NCBI GenBank assembly: GCA_019245115.1
Contig: JAFARZ010000005.1
Coordinates: forward strand, 1-64,000
Direction of reading: 5' to 3'
DNA from: Streptosporangiaceae bacterium
GTDB lineage: Bacteria; Actinomycetota; Actinomycetes; Streptosporangiales; Streptosporangiaceae
DNA length: 64,000 nt
In this document: positions 1 to 8,638 of the stretch, one piece after another
How the letters are laid out: each line of letters begins with the position of its first letter
How positions within the stretch are numbered: the stretch's first letter is position 1
Made by a program: the position numbers and the translations under genes
The notes under the pieces: model-generated
Database searches by the model: none
Seen by the model: only the letters and a program-made list of their open reading frames with translations
What the model was told of the DNA's origin: nothing

Positions 1-377
1 TTGCGGGGCTTGGCCGCCTCGTGGACCGGTATGGTCAGGGTCAGCACGCCTGCCGCGTAGTCGGCGGCGATCTTGTCAGCGTCGAGGGTCTCACCGAGGA
101 AGACCTGCCGGGTGAAGGCGCCGTAAGGCCGCTCGGCGACGATCATCTCGGCCCCGCCGGCTTTCACCGGGGTGCGTTCGGCGCGGACGGTCAGCACGTT
201 CTGCTCGACGGTCAGGCTGATCGAGTCGGCGTTGATGCCGGGCAGGTCGAAGTGGATGTAGAAGGTGTCGCCCTGCCGGTAGGCGTCCATCGGCATCGCC
301 GCGGGCCGGGCGGCGGTGCCGAGCACCTGCTGGGTGAGCCGGTCCAGCTCGCGGAACGGGTCGGTGCGCATGAGCAT
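1..377 (-). CDS. Hsp20 small heat-shock protein (3' end cut by window edge)
   Basis: Small heat-shock protein of the Hsp20/alpha-crystallin family, an ATP-independent cytoplasmic holdase for unfolding proteins. The 125 visible residues carry the alpha-crystallin domain: DLPG at 44-47, a VRAERTP strand near 64-70, and the family signature GVLTLTIPV at 110-118. The start ATG (375-377) sits behind a strong GAAGGAGG ribosome-binding site; a second in-frame ATG follows two codons later. The gene leaves the window on the left, and only a short C-terminal tail should be missing compared with the usual 140-150 residues. The assignment is secure; the physiological trigger is not visible. Confidence 0.95.
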   Translation of the reverse strand, partial: MLMRTDPFRELDRLTQQVLGTAARPAAMPMDAYRQGDTFYIHFDLPGINADSISLTVEQNVLTVRAERTPVKAGGAEMIVAERPYGAFTRQVFLGETLDADKIAADYAAGVLTLTIPVHEAAKPR

Positions 378-949
378 GATCGGTGCCTCCTTCGCCAGTG
401 CCGGTTGTCATGTCACGCTCATGGCATCTATATAGCATCCCAGAGAATTACCTGACAAGACTCGACTGAGATTTTCTCTTGGGTCATACTGGAGGACAGG
501 TGACGTGCGGCAGCCCGTGCGAAAGGAAGAAACCCGGCAGCTGCAGGCCGAACTGGCCCGCCTGCGGGAACTGACCGGCGGCCGCGATGAATAGCTACGG
601 TTCCAGCGACATCGATGTCGCCATCGCGCAGAGATGGCAGCCGGCGCTCGCGCGCGAACGCGGCGACAGCGACCTCGGTCCCGGTGAGATCGGCCGAATA
701 ATCAACGAAGGTAGCCGCAAAGCTACCGGGAATGGGAGGGACGTTCTGCTGCCCTGGTCACACATTAGGTGGAGCGTACTTGTCAGGTCGGCGGGAGCAT
801 CGGTGACGCGGTGGCTGTAGCGCGGTTGTGACGAAACGCAGACGCCACCAACACCGTCTTCCTCTGAGGTGGAGGCATGGACCCCACAGCGGTCCGTGCC
901 GAGGGCACGGTGCCCCGGCTTCGGCAGATGATCACGAAAAGGAGAGGCC
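378..949. other. intergenic region between Hsp20 and the TPR protein
   Basis: I find no convincing gene here. A 29-codon open frame at 505-594 begins with GTG behind a GGAGGACAGG box and encodes a charged, helix-prone peptide (RQPVRKEETRQLQ...). It could be a tiny coiled-coil protein or the tail of a lost regulator. At 600-630 there is a sequence related to the palindrome at 34291. The rest, including open frames on both strands from 587 to 820, lacks actinobacterial coding character. Confidence 0.5.
600..630. promoter_or_regulatory. copy of a GACATCGATG-CGCCATCG motif shared with 34291-34325
   Basis: The core GACATCGATGTCGCCATCG recurs on the opposite strand at 34291-34325 as GACATCGATGGCGCCATCG, with flanking GGTTCCAG or GGCTCCAG also shared. 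By eye about 24 of 28 positions agree. At 34291 the motif is a perfect palindrome; here it is imperfect. It may be an operator for one regulator or the scar of a small repeat. It lies 320 bp upstream of the TPR gene, far for a classical operator. Confidence 0.35.
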
Positions 950-2245
950 GTGGCTGATGGCGGAGAATGGGACCGGCGTTCGCTGCTCCGGGGCGCCGCC
1001 GTGGTGGCCGGCGCCGCCGCGACCGCGCCGCTGCTGGGCAAGGCGACCACGGCGCAAGCCGACGGCAATGACGCGGACGCGTTGTTCAAGGCCGGGAAGT
1101 TCGCCCAGGCCGGCCGCCTGTATGAGGAGATCCTGCGAAATGACCCCAACAACCTGGAGGCGGCCCGCCAACTCGGCTATGTCGGGCTACTGTCCAACAA
1201 CTTCCCCCAGGCTGAGAAGTACCTCACGATGGCCCTCAAACTGTCACCCGACGACAAGGAAACCAACAAGCTCCTGGGTGACTGCTACATCCGGCAGGAC
1301 AAATTCTCCCTCTCGATACCTTGCTGGCAAGCGGCCGGCAAGGAAATCTACGCCGAATGGTTCGCGGCACTCCGCGGCACTCCATATCAGATCTATGGCG
1401 ACACCGCCCGGCTGCCATGGCAGCAGATGGACCCCGAACCGCTGGTAGAGGCCTCGGTCAACGGCGGAGCGCCGAAGAGCTTTACGTTCTACACCGGCGA
1501 GCCGTGGCTGGGCATGTCCGCGGCAGTAGCCACGGAGGCCGGGCTTACCGCCGTGGCCAAGCAGCAGATCACTTACCTGGACGGCACCGCGTGGCAGTAC
1601 TTCGGGGTGCTGGACTCCTTCAAGATGGGCGACATCGAACTGCGCAACATCCCCGTGGAGTGGTCGGAGACGGATCAGGCTTCGCCCGGGGGCCCCGACG
1701 ACGGCATCATCGGCACGTGGGTCTTCTATCACTTGCTGACCACCTTCGACTACGCGGGCCAGTCGCTGATCCTGCGCCGCCCGACCCCAGAAACGGCCAG
1801 GACGGCACGCGCCGCCGCCAACCGAGCGGGCGCCGAGCCCCTGCCCCTGTGGCTGGCCAGCGAGCACATGCTGCACAGCAGCGGCAGCGTCGCCGGCTCC
1901 GGCACACAGGTGGTGGCCCTTCCCATCGGCGGAACCAGCGAATGCGCCGCGATCATGCCCGAGGAAACGGCCAGGCAACTGGGGGTCCGCATCGACTACG
2001 ACCGCCCGCTCCAGACCTTCGGCCACAGCCACCCAACCGTCACCTACCCCTGCTACCCGAAGGAGATCAGCCTCGGCAACGCCACCGCCAAAGAGATCTA
2101 CTGCAACACGGACCCGGACATGCCGCTCACCCCCTACGGGTTCGACATACCGAACACCCTCTTCCACAGCTTCTACAAGCCCTACAACCTCACCCTCGAC
2201 TTCACCGGCATGAACCTCTACATCGCCCGCGGCAAAGCCAGCTGA
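950..2245 (+). CDS. Tat-exported TPR protein with a retropepsin-like domain lacking the catalytic Asp
   Basis: Exported protein of 431 residues. The N-terminus has a twin-arginine signal (RRSLLRG at 9-15, then an Ala-rich hydrophobic stretch to about residue 37). Residues 41 to about 125 form tandem tetratricopeptide repeats (ALFKAGKFAQAGRLYEEIL, then NNFPQAEKYLTMALKLSP). The rest resembles the retropepsin-like fold that often follows TPRs: the strand-turn normally read as D-T-G-A is here YTGEPWLGMS at 181-190, so the catalytic Asp is replaced by Tyr. A protease role is therefore doubtful and a binding role more likely (inference). GTG start 950 follows AAAGGAGAGG. The gene stands alone, with a terminator-like hairpin behind it. 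Confidence 0.75.
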   Translation: MADGGEWDRRSLLRGAAVVAGAAATAPLLGKATTAQADGNDADALFKAGKFAQAGRLYEEILRNDPNNLEAARQLGYVGLLSNNFPQAEKYLTMALKLSPDDKETNKLLGDCYIRQDKFSLSIPCWQAAGKEIYAEWFAALRGTPYQIYGDTARLPWQQMDPEPLVEASVNGGAPKSFTFYTGEPWLGMSAAVATEAGLTAVAKQQITYLDGTAWQYFGVLDSFKMGDIELRNIPVEWSETDQASPGGPDDGIIGTWVFYHLLTTFDYAGQSLILRRPTPETARTARAAANRAGAEPLPLWLASEHMLHSSGSVAGSGTQVVALPIGGTSECAAIMPEETARQLGVRIDYDRPLQTFGHSHPTVTYPCYPKEISLGNATAKEIYCNTDPDMPLTPYGFDIPNTLFHSFYKPYNLTLDFTGMNLYIARGKAS

Positions 2246-2258
2246 CCGCGGAAATGAC

Positions 2259-2323
2259 CAGGCCGGCCTGCATTGCCGCGATGTAAGGGGTGAGCATGCC
2301 GACGTCGCGGTGCGGCCGGCCTG
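2259..2323. terminator. long GC-rich hairpin after the TPR gene
   Basis: CAGGCCGGCC at 2259-2268 pairs perfectly with GGCCGGCCTG at 2314-2323. Inner segments (TGCCGCGA against TCGCGG) extend the stem. It lies 14 bp after the stop codon of the TPR gene. There is no T-run, which is usual for actinomycete terminators. Confidence 0.55.
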
Positions 2324-2441
2324 CGAAGTCAGCTCTCCGTCACTCGTCCGCGAGACGGTATACCTCGGCGCCGGCACGGCTTGCCGCACGCAGGACTGTC
2401 ATGTACTTTCTTAACGGAAACTACTTGACGAAGGAGCCCGA

Positions 2442-2918
2442 ATGCCCGAGGTGACAGGAGACCCGACCGCACTGGAGCAACTGCGGGTGCAGCGGGGCCG
2501 GCTGGCGGACCGGATACGGGCGCCGTGGTGGTACCTGGCCGGTATCGCCATCATGTGGGCACTGGTCTTCGCGGCCCCCTTCGGCTCGCGGTACCTTCCC
2601 CGGGGCATTAGCCCCTACCCGCCCATCCTGGTCGCCGCGCTGGCGGTGGCCAGTCTGCTGAAGTGGGGCCAGGCCCTGACCACCGGGATGAAGGTGGGCT
2701 TCCGGAACCTCAGCTACCGCCCGGGCCGTCCCGCGGGGATCGCGATGCTCGTGGTGAGCATCGCCGCCAACGGGAGCGAGACCTCCCTGATCCGCCGCGG
2801 CCTGCTCGTGGCCGCGATCGCAGTCGCGGTCCTCGCCGTCGCGGCGGAGGTGGCCGCCCAGCAGGCCCTTCTGCGGGCGATCCGCCAGGACCTGCGAGCC
2901 GGCGGAGGAGCGGCGTGA
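2442..2918 (+). CDS. small integral membrane protein, unknown function
   Basis: Protein of 158 residues with a charged N-terminus (about 1-27) and three to four hydrophobic segments: WWYLAGIAIMWALVFAAPF near 29-47, a PPILVAALAVASLL segment near 60-75, a weaker GIAMLVVSIAAN segment near 99-110, and GLLVAAIAVAVLAVAAEVAA near 120-140. I do not recognise a family with certainty; actinomycetes often place such a protein before a MarR-like winged-helix regulator. Its stop overlaps the GTG start of the next gene (GTGA), so the two are translationally coupled. The membrane protein is probably the regulator's partner or target (inference). Confidence 0.7.
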   Translation: MPEVTGDPTALEQLRVQRGRLADRIRAPWWYLAGIAIMWALVFAAPFGSRYLPRGISPYPPILVAALAVASLLKWGQALTTGMKVGFRNLSYRPGRPAGIAMLVVSIAANGSETSLIRRGLLVAAIAVAVLAVAAEVAAQQALLRAIRQDLRAGGGAA

Positions 2919-3304
2919 CCGCCACGGCCAAGCCAGATCCGCTCATTCACCCGATCACCCGGTTGTCGATCTGCGGGCTGCTCGCGGCTGGCGCGGACTG
3001 GGTCGAGTTCGCCGCGCTGCGCGATGCGGCCGGGATCAGCGACTCGGTGCTGTCGAAACAGTCCCGCGTGCTCGAAGACGCCGGGTACGTGCAAGTCCGC
3101 AAGGGCGCGGTCGGCCGGCGGCCGCGCACGTGGTTCCGGCTCACCGCGGAAGGCCGCCAGGCGGTGGAGGGTCATCTGGCCTGGCTGACCGAGCTGGAGG
3201 AGGCGGTCTCGGCCAGCACCCGGGATGCGCCGCAGGCCAGTCCCCTCCCTGGTGACCGCGACCAGCCGCGCCGCGTACCGCCGCCTCTGCTGGGCAGCAC
3301 CTGA
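2915..3304 (+). CDS. winged-helix transcriptional regulator (MarR/PadR-like, DNA-binding domain only)
   Basis: Protein of 129 residues with a winged helix over residues 10-100: helix LLAAGADWVEFAALRDAAG, recognition helix region ISDSVLSKQSRVLEDAGYV, and a wing with RKGAVGRRPRTWFRLTAEG. It matches the short winged-helix transcriptional regulators of actinomycetes that act as dimers. The tail from about 108 (TRDAPQASPLPG...) is Pro/Arg-rich and likely disordered. GTG start 2915 overlaps the stop of the membrane-protein gene, so this pair is one operon. The ligand and target are not visible. Confidence 0.8.
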   Translation: MTATAKPDPLIHPITRLSICGLLAAGADWVEFAALRDAAGISDSVLSKQSRVLEDAGYVQVRKGAVGRRPRTWFRLTAEGRQAVEGHLAWLTELEEAVSASTRDAPQASPLPGDRDQPRRVPPPLLGST

Positions 3305-3391
3305 GCTGGTTCTGACCTGCACGGCCAGGCGGGCGCTACACCCGCAGCGTCGGCGTAGCGCGCGAGCTGCGGCATTGGGCCGCCGGGTGTT

Positions 3392-3662
3392 TCAGGCTAC
3401 GAGGACTACCTCGACTCCGACCGCGTCATAGGTCCCGCGTGCGCGCGTCTCTCGTTGCGAGGGCAACGCCGTGCTCCTTGGCGGCGAGGGCCACCAGCCC
3501 GTCGTACACCGCGCCTCCCGCAATACCCAGGCTGCTCAAGGTTGAGTGGACCTTCCGGGCAGACGAGCCGCTCAACACCAGCGGCGTCGTGAACCGCGCA
3601 TCGGGCAGGCGTGCGGCATCTTCAGCGGAGAGCCTGGCATCGCCTGGCAGCTGGCCCGGCAT
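3392..3662 (-). pseudogene. PIN-domain (VapC-type) toxin remnant, 5'-truncated and frameshifted
   Basis: This reads as the C-terminal half of a PIN-domain RNase toxin. The frame from 3662 encodes LPGDARLSAEDAARL and later GGAVYDGLVALAAKEHG and LATRDAR, the last conserved helix and strand of VapC-like proteins. It then hits TGA at 3426-3428. Shifting one base near 3437-3445 restores the family ending (RGTYDAVGVEVVLVA, stop at 3392-3394). The N-terminal half with the first acidic residues is absent, and no antitoxin gene lies nearby. The fragment abuts the reductase gene on the same strand (ATGA overlap at 3660-3664). It is most likely inactive. Confidence 0.65.
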
Positions 3663-4249
3663 CAGCCCCTGCGGATGCGGTAGCGCATGTGCGTGACGTG
3701 CTGCGCGAGATCCTCGACCTGCGGGGTGGTCAACCGGCGGACCGCGTCGAGCTCGATGTGCTCCGCGGGCAGGTTGTCGAACAGCCTTCGTCCCTGCCCG
3801 AGCAGGACCGGTACGACGTGCAGTTCCAGTTCGTCGAGCTGCCCTGCCCGCAGCAGCGCCTGCGCCGCCCCGGCACCGTGCACCATCACGTCGCCGTCTC
3901 CGGCTGCCGCGCGGGCCTGTGCGGCGCACTGGTGTACGTCGGTGACGTAGCGGACGCCGCCCGGTGGCGGGTCCTCCGGGACGTTGTGGGTCAGGACGAA
4001 GATCGGGACGCCATCGTGATGGTCACCCTGCCAGCGGTGGGCGTGTTCGTAGGTACGGCGGCCGGATATGACAGCGCGGGTGGCCAGCACCTCGGTGTAC
4101 ACCTGTCCGCTAGGTCCCGGGTCGTTGCGCCGATCGAGCCAGTTGAAAAGGCGGAACCCGCCGATGCCCATCGGGGTGTCCAGGCTGTCCCGCGGCCCGG
4201 TGACGTAACCGTCCAGGGATATGGTCATGTACAGCCGGATGAGTGCCAT
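3662..4249 (-). CDS. dihydrofolate reductase/RibD-fold family protein
   Basis: Protein of 195 residues of the RibD C-terminal (bacterial-type DHFR-fold) family, NADPH-dependent reductases that are mostly uncharacterised. It has the family opening (LIRLYMTISLDGYVTGP), SGRRTYEHAHRW near 62-73, a PIFVLTHN strand, VMVHGAGAAQALLRAG for the nucleotide-binding turn, and LDELELHVVPVLLGQGRRLF. A paralogue lies 4 bp upstream, so the two form an operon. Such proteins occur widely as stand-alone reductases. A direct role in folate or riboflavin synthesis cannot be claimed. Confidence 0.85.
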   Translation of the reverse strand: MALIRLYMTISLDGYVTGPRDSLDTPMGIGGFRLFNWLDRRNDPGPSGQVYTEVLATRAVISGRRTYEHAHRWQGDHHDGVPIFVLTHNVPEDPPPGGVRYVTDVHQCAAQARAAAGDGDVMVHGAGAAQALLRAGQLDELELHVVPVLLGQGRRLFDNLPAEHIELDAVRRLTTPQVEDLAQHVTHMRYRIRRG

Positions 4250-4253
4250 CGCC

Positions 4254-4853
4254 TCAGCCCGCCGTTCTTACCCGGTAGCGCAGGTGCGCCACACCCGGCC
4301 CGTCCACGGCACGGAGCAGTTCGAGCTCGATGTGGTCGGGTGGCATGTCCTCGAAGAGCGGTTCACCCTGTCCGAGTAGGACCGGGATCAGGTGAATCTG
4401 CAGTTCGTCGAGGACGCCTGCGGCAAGGGCCAGCCGAGCGGTGCGGGCTCCGTGGACCAGTACGTCCTTGTCGCCGGCCGCATCCTTGGCCATGTTCACC
4501 GCGGCCGTGACGTCGCTTACATAGGTGACCCCGGGCCATTGCAGCTTGGGATCGGGCTGATGGCGGCTCAGGACGAGGATCGGCACGCCATCGTGGTGGT
4601 CGCCGCCCCAGCCGTCGGCGAGCTCGAACGTCCGCCGGCCGACGACGACCGCCCCGGTGGCCATGGCCTCGTCCAGGATCTCACGGTTCACGCCCGCCAG
4701 GTGGCTGCCTGTTCTGTGCTCGGCGTCGGCATCCGGCAGAAACCACTCATGCAGCCGCTGCCCTTTGTCACCGAGCCCGTTGCCCGGCGCCACATTCGGC
4801 CCGGCGATGAACCCGTCCACCGACATCGACATGTACAGCACGGTTTTACTCAA
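4254..4853 (-). CDS. dihydrofolate reductase/RibD-fold family protein, paralogue
   Basis: Protein of 199 residues, same family and layout as its downstream neighbour: VLYMSMSVDGFIAGPN at the start, VVGRRTFELADGWGGDHHDG in the middle, VLVHGARTARLALAAG for the nucleotide-binding turn, and LDELQIHLIPVLLGQGEPLF towards the end. The first codon is TTG at 4853, with AAAGGA about nine bases upstream. The pair probably arose by tandem duplication; the sequences have diverged well beyond recent duplication. Substrate unknown. Confidence 0.85.
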   Translation of the reverse strand: MSKTVLYMSMSVDGFIAGPNVAPGNGLGDKGQRLHEWFLPDADAEHRTGSHLAGVNREILDEAMATGAVVVGRRTFELADGWGGDHHDGVPILVLSRHQPDPKLQWPGVTYVSDVTAAVNMAKDAAGDKDVLVHGARTARLALAAGVLDELQIHLIPVLLGQGEPLFEDMPPDHIELELLRAVDGPGVAHLRYRVRTAG

Positions 4854-4916
4854 GTTTCCAATCCTTTCGGTACCGGACGCTCAGGCGGGGTGGCAGGAAT
4901 CGCCGTCCCCGGGAGG

Positions 4917-7900
4917 TTAGCCGGTTACGGTGACGCCGTCGGGAACGTTGCCGACCTCGACGGCGGCACCCGGCGTACCGGTCGCGACCGTCACGGGGAC
5001 GACGTTGTTCACGTTGGTGTCCACCACCCAGGCGATCGTTCCCGCTGAGTTGAAGCCCACCGCGTAGGCGCCGGAACCGGTCGGGATGAACGTACCCGGC
5101 GTTCCGCTCGCGACCGTGACCGGGGTGACGCCACCCGCGCCGAAATCCGCGACGTAGGCCATCGCCCCGCCCGGTGAGATCTGGACGTACTGCGGGTCCG
5201 CGCCGACCGGCATCGTGCTGGTCACGGTGTCGGTCTGGGCGTCGATGACCGACACCGAGGACGACCCGCCGTTGGTGATGTAGACCCGCTGGCTGTCCGG
5301 GGTGACCGCGACACCGAACGGCGCCGCGCCGACCGCGATCGTGTGCGTGACGGCGCCGGTGGCCAGGCTGATGTCACTGACCGTGCCGCTGCCCTGGTTG
5401 GCGACCCACAGCCGGGTGCCGTCCGGGCTCACCGCGAGCCGCTCCGGCTGGGTGCCGACCGTGACCGGGGTGCCGGCGGTCAGCGTCGCGACGTCGATCG
5501 GCTGCACGGTGCCGTCACCGAAGTTGGTCACCCACACGGTCTTGCCGTCCGGCGTGGCGGACACATCGGCGGCGATGCTGCCGACCGGGATCGTCTTGAC
5601 CACGGCGTTCGTCATGGTGTCGATAACGGTGACGTTGTTGCTGTTGTTGTTGGCCACGAACAACAGCCCGCCGGTGACGATCATGCCGTCGGGCCCGCTG
5701 CCCACCGGGATCGGCGGGCCGGCCGTATCGGTCTGGGTGTCAACCGGCGTGACCGTGTTGTCGCTGTAGTCCGACACGTAGGCGGTCGGAATCGACTGGC
5801 CCGCGGTGGCGACCGTCACCAGCAGCGAGGTCCGCGGAATAACGGCTCCATTGGCCGCCTGCGAGGTGAACGTGATCTGGTAATACCCCGGAGCCATGGA
5901 CGCGGCGGCGCTGATCGTCACGGTCGTCGAGGCGGTGCCGCCGGGCGGGGCCGTGATCGTGCCGTTCGCGGGCGATGCCGTCAGCCCGGCCGCCGCGGTC
6001 TCGTGCCAGGTAACCGTCGCCGGACCGGACGTGCCGAGCGTGTTGTCGTTCTCAACCGTGATGCTGGTCGAGGCTCCGGGCGCCAGCCGGACCTGAGCCG
6101 GGCTGAGGCCGAGCGCGGCCCTCGTGCTCGGCGGGAAATCCACCGGGCCAGCCGGGAACGACGGCGGGGCGTCGGCGGCCGCCGTGCCCCAGTTCGTGTC
6201 CGGGGTCGCGGAGAGGGTGAAATCGAGCTCGTGGGCGCTGGTCAGGTCGATCCAGGTGTGCTCCGTTGGCCGTCCGTCCACCGTCAGCGCGTGCACATAG
6301 GTGTCGCCGGCGCCTTGCGCGTTGACCGTGAGGTTGCCGAACGCTCCGTGGATCACCTCCTGCGAGAATTGCGGCGTCCCGATCACGAGCATCGGCACGC
6401 CCGGTGTCTGCGGGTACAGGCCGAGCGCCGCCCAGACGTACCAGGAACTCATCGCGCCGAGGTCGTCGTTGCCTGGCTCGCCACCCGGCGTCAGCGAGTA
6501 AAGCTGACTGGTGATCTCGTGCACGACATCCTGCGTCCGCCAGGGCTCGCCGGTGCTGTCGTAGACCCAGGGCGTGTCCAGCGCCGGCTCGTTCCCGGCC
6601 CAGTTGTATGGCTCGTCCGGGCCCACGTTGAGCTGGGAGAAGTACTCATCAAGCCGTGCGCTGGCGGCCGTGTCGCCGCCGATGCCCTGGACCACGCCGC
6701 TCAGGTCCTGCGGAACCATCCACGTGTACTGGGCGGCGTTGCCCTCCTGGAAGCCGTCCTGCCCGAATCCGGTGAGCGCGGGAACCGCCGGCCCCGAGGG
6801 AAACGCGCCATTGACGTCACGCGGCTCGATATAGCCATCGGCCGTGTCAAAGATGTTCTGCCAATCCTGGGACCGGGCCGTGAAAACTCCCGCCGTTCGT
6901 TCCTGATCAAGGTCGAGGGCCAGCCGGGAAATAGCGAAGTCGTCGAGCGCATACTCGAGCGTCTCGGAGGCCCCGTTGGGGACGGGACTGATCGAATCGG
7001 AGCCGATGTTCGGCACGTAGCCCTTGGCGATGTAGGCGGCGCCGTTCGGACGTTCGACGTACCAGCCCTGCCCGGGCGTGCCGGTGCTGTCGTCCGCGCC
7101 GCGCACCATGTCGGCGAGCGCGGTGGTGGCGTCAAAGCTTCGGGCGCCGAACGCGTAGCTGTCAGCGAGGATCGGGTCGGCGGCGTCGCCGTTCATCACC
7201 CCGGTGTAGCCGTTGGCCACCGGCCACTTCGGCAGCCAGCCGCCCTGGGCCGCGTCGTTGAGCAGCGAGGTCGCCATGTCGCCCGCGATCCGCGGGTCGA
7301 TCGTCGCGAGCAGCGGCACCTCGGACCGGTAGATATCCCAGCCCGAATAGTCGGCGTACTGAGCGTGCCCCGGCGCGACCTGGTGGACCTTGCCGTCGAA
7401 GCCGATGTATGAACCGTCGGCGTCGCTGAACAGGCTCGGCTCAAGCGACGCGTGGTACAGCGCGGTGTAGAACGTCGCCCGCGCCGTGCTGGCGCCGCCG
7501 CGGATGGCGATCGCGTTCAGCTGATGGTTCCAGGCGGCGGTGGCGTGGGCCGCGACCGCGCCGACGTTCCAGGTATGCGCCTCGGCGGCCAGGTTGCCCA
7601 GCGCCCCGTTGATGCTCACGTACGAAATCGCGGTCTGCATCCCGACGACCGGGTCGTGGCTGGTGTCGAACGTGGCCCAGCCGCCGGCCACGACTCCGGA
7701 ACCCTGCGTGCCCGACTTGGCCGAGTACTGCTTGCGTAGCGGCTTCTGCTTCCCCTTTACCGTTACCGAGGTGGCGCCGGGAGAACGGGTGACCTGTGCC
7801 TGGGTGGTGCCGCCCCAGGTGCCTGACGTGGTGAACGGGTGGTTGAACCGGGCGGCGAAGTACACGGTGTACGTGTCCGGCTGGCCGCAGAAGCCGCCGC

Positions 7901-8519
7901 TGGTCACCGCGCCGGCGATCTCGTCGTCGCCGATCGCCTGGAACGTCGCGGCGGAGCCGCCATTCGCGCTGTCCGCGACCTTCACCAGCAGCTGCGCGCT
8001 CGTGGTGGCGGGGTAGGTGAAGCTGGCCAGGCCCGTGCGGTCGGTGACGGCGAGCTGGGTCCGGATCCCGCCGGCGGTGACGGCGTATGAGCCGGGGTGG
8101 GCGACCTCGGTATCGTGGCTGAAGGCCGCCTGAGCATCGCCCGGGTCAGCCGGTATCGCACCCGCCAGCGGCAAGATGGGGAAGTCGCCGGCGATCGCGC
8201 AGCCCGGCCCGGAAAGGTGAGCGAGGCTGAACCCGGTAATGTCCGAATCCGCGTAGTTGTACCCGCCGCCGTCTGGCCGGGACGGCGTGTCGGGGCTCCA
8301 CTGGAGCATGCCGAACGGCATGTCGGCGCCCGGGAACGTGTCGACCTGGCCGACGACCGAGCCGCCGCTGCCCGTGCCCACCATCGGGTCCACCAGCGCG
8401 GCCGGGTTCTGCGAGGTGGCGTTCTGCGAGGTTGCGGCCTGGGCTGGCGCCGGGGATAGCAGCACGACCGTCAGCGTGGCTGCCGCGAACGCAGTCAAAC
8501 TGGCTGACAACGTTGTCAC
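4917..8519 (-). CDS. secreted GH92 family alpha-mannosidase with C-terminal YVTN beta-propeller
   Basis: Large exported protein (1200 residues). The GTG start gives a Sec signal peptide (LTAFAAATLTVVLLSPAPAQA, about 8-28). Residues about 40-790 are a GH92 exo-alpha-mannosidase: VDPMVGTGSGG and FPGADMPFGMLQWSPDT at the start, GYSGWDIYRSEVPLL-like motifs in the barrel, and GNDDLGAMSSWYVWAALG near 690-707. GH92 enzymes are calcium-dependent and act on alpha-linked mannose. Residues about 805-905 look like an NEW3/CARDB-type beta sandwich (TVTISAAASMAPGYYQITF). Residues about 910-1200 are seven or so YVTN/YNCE repeats (TPDGKTVWVTNFGDGTV and similar), a propeller. The fusion suggests surface binding plus mannan or glycoprotein trimming. 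Confidence 0.9.
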   Translation of the reverse strand: MTTLSASLTAFAAATLTVVLLSPAPAQAATSQNATSQNPAALVDPMVGTGSGGSVVGQVDTFPGADMPFGMLQWSPDTPSRPDGGGYNYADSDITGFSLAHLSGPGCAIAGDFPILPLAGAIPADPGDAQAAFSHDTEVAHPGSYAVTAGGIRTQLAVTDRTGLASFTYPATTSAQLLVKVADSANGGSAATFQAIGDDEIAGAVTSGGFCGQPDTYTVYFAARFNHPFTTSGTWGGTTQAQVTRSPGATSVTVKGKQKPLRKQYSAKSGTQGSGVVAGGWATFDTSHDPVVGMQTAISYVSINGALGNLAAEAHTWNVGAVAAHATAAWNHQLNAIAIRGGASTARATFYTALYHASLEPSLFSDADGSYIGFDGKVHQVAPGHAQYADYSGWDIYRSEVPLLATIDPRIAGDMATSLLNDAAQGGWLPKWPVANGYTGVMNGDAADPILADSYAFGARSFDATTALADMVRGADDSTGTPGQGWYVERPNGAAYIAKGYVPNIGSDSISPVPNGASETLEYALDDFAISRLALDLDQERTAGVFTARSQDWQNIFDTADGYIEPRDVNGAFPSGPAVPALTGFGQDGFQEGNAAQYTWMVPQDLSGVVQGIGGDTAASARLDEYFSQLNVGPDEPYNWAGNEPALDTPWVYDSTGEPWRTQDVVHEITSQLYSLTPGGEPGNDDLGAMSSWYVWAALGLYPQTPGVPMLVIGTPQFSQEVIHGAFGNLTVNAQGAGDTYVHALTVDGRPTEHTWIDLTSAHELDFTLSATPDTNWGTAAADAPPSFPAGPVDFPPSTRAALGLSPAQVRLAPGASTSITVENDNTLGTSGPATVTWHETAAAGLTASPANGTITAPPGGTASTTVTISAAASMAPGYYQITFTSQAANGAVIPRTSLLVTVATAGQSIPTAYVSDYSDNTVTPVDTQTDTAGPPIPVGSGPDGMIVTGGLLFVANNNSNNVTVIDTMTNAVVKTIPVGSIAADVSATPDGKTVWVTNFGDGTVQPIDVATLTAGTPVTVGTQPERLAVSPDGTRLWVANQGSGTVSDISLATGAVTHTIAVGAAPFGVAVTPDSQRVYITNGGSSSVSVIDAQTDTVTSTMPVGADPQYVQISPGGAMAYVADFGAGGVTPVTVASGTPGTFIPTGSGAYAVGFNSAGTIAWVVDTNVNNVVPVTVATGTPGAAVEVGNVPDGVTVTG

Positions 8520-8638
8520 CTATGCATAACAACACATAGACCAACAGATTGCCACGGGTTGGCGACCAGAAAATCGATCGCGGTGGAGCAGCGGCTACGA
8601 ACAGATACCTGGCAGATACACCAGGTGCCGGGTAATGT

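Noticed and set aside
587-820. Open frame of 77 codons downstream of Hsp20
   Set aside because: Composition is unlike local genes, there is no ribosome-binding site, and it overlaps the dispersed CGATG motif.
3305-3430. Coding remnant reading YEDYLDSDRV on the plus strand
   Set aside because: The same bases are better explained as the end of the PIN fragment on the minus strand; no family could be named.
5343-7412. Long open frame of 689 codons antisense to the mannosidase gene
   Set aside because: Arg/Gly/Val-rich shadow caused by high GC at wobble positions; the opposite strand encodes a clear GH92 enzyme.
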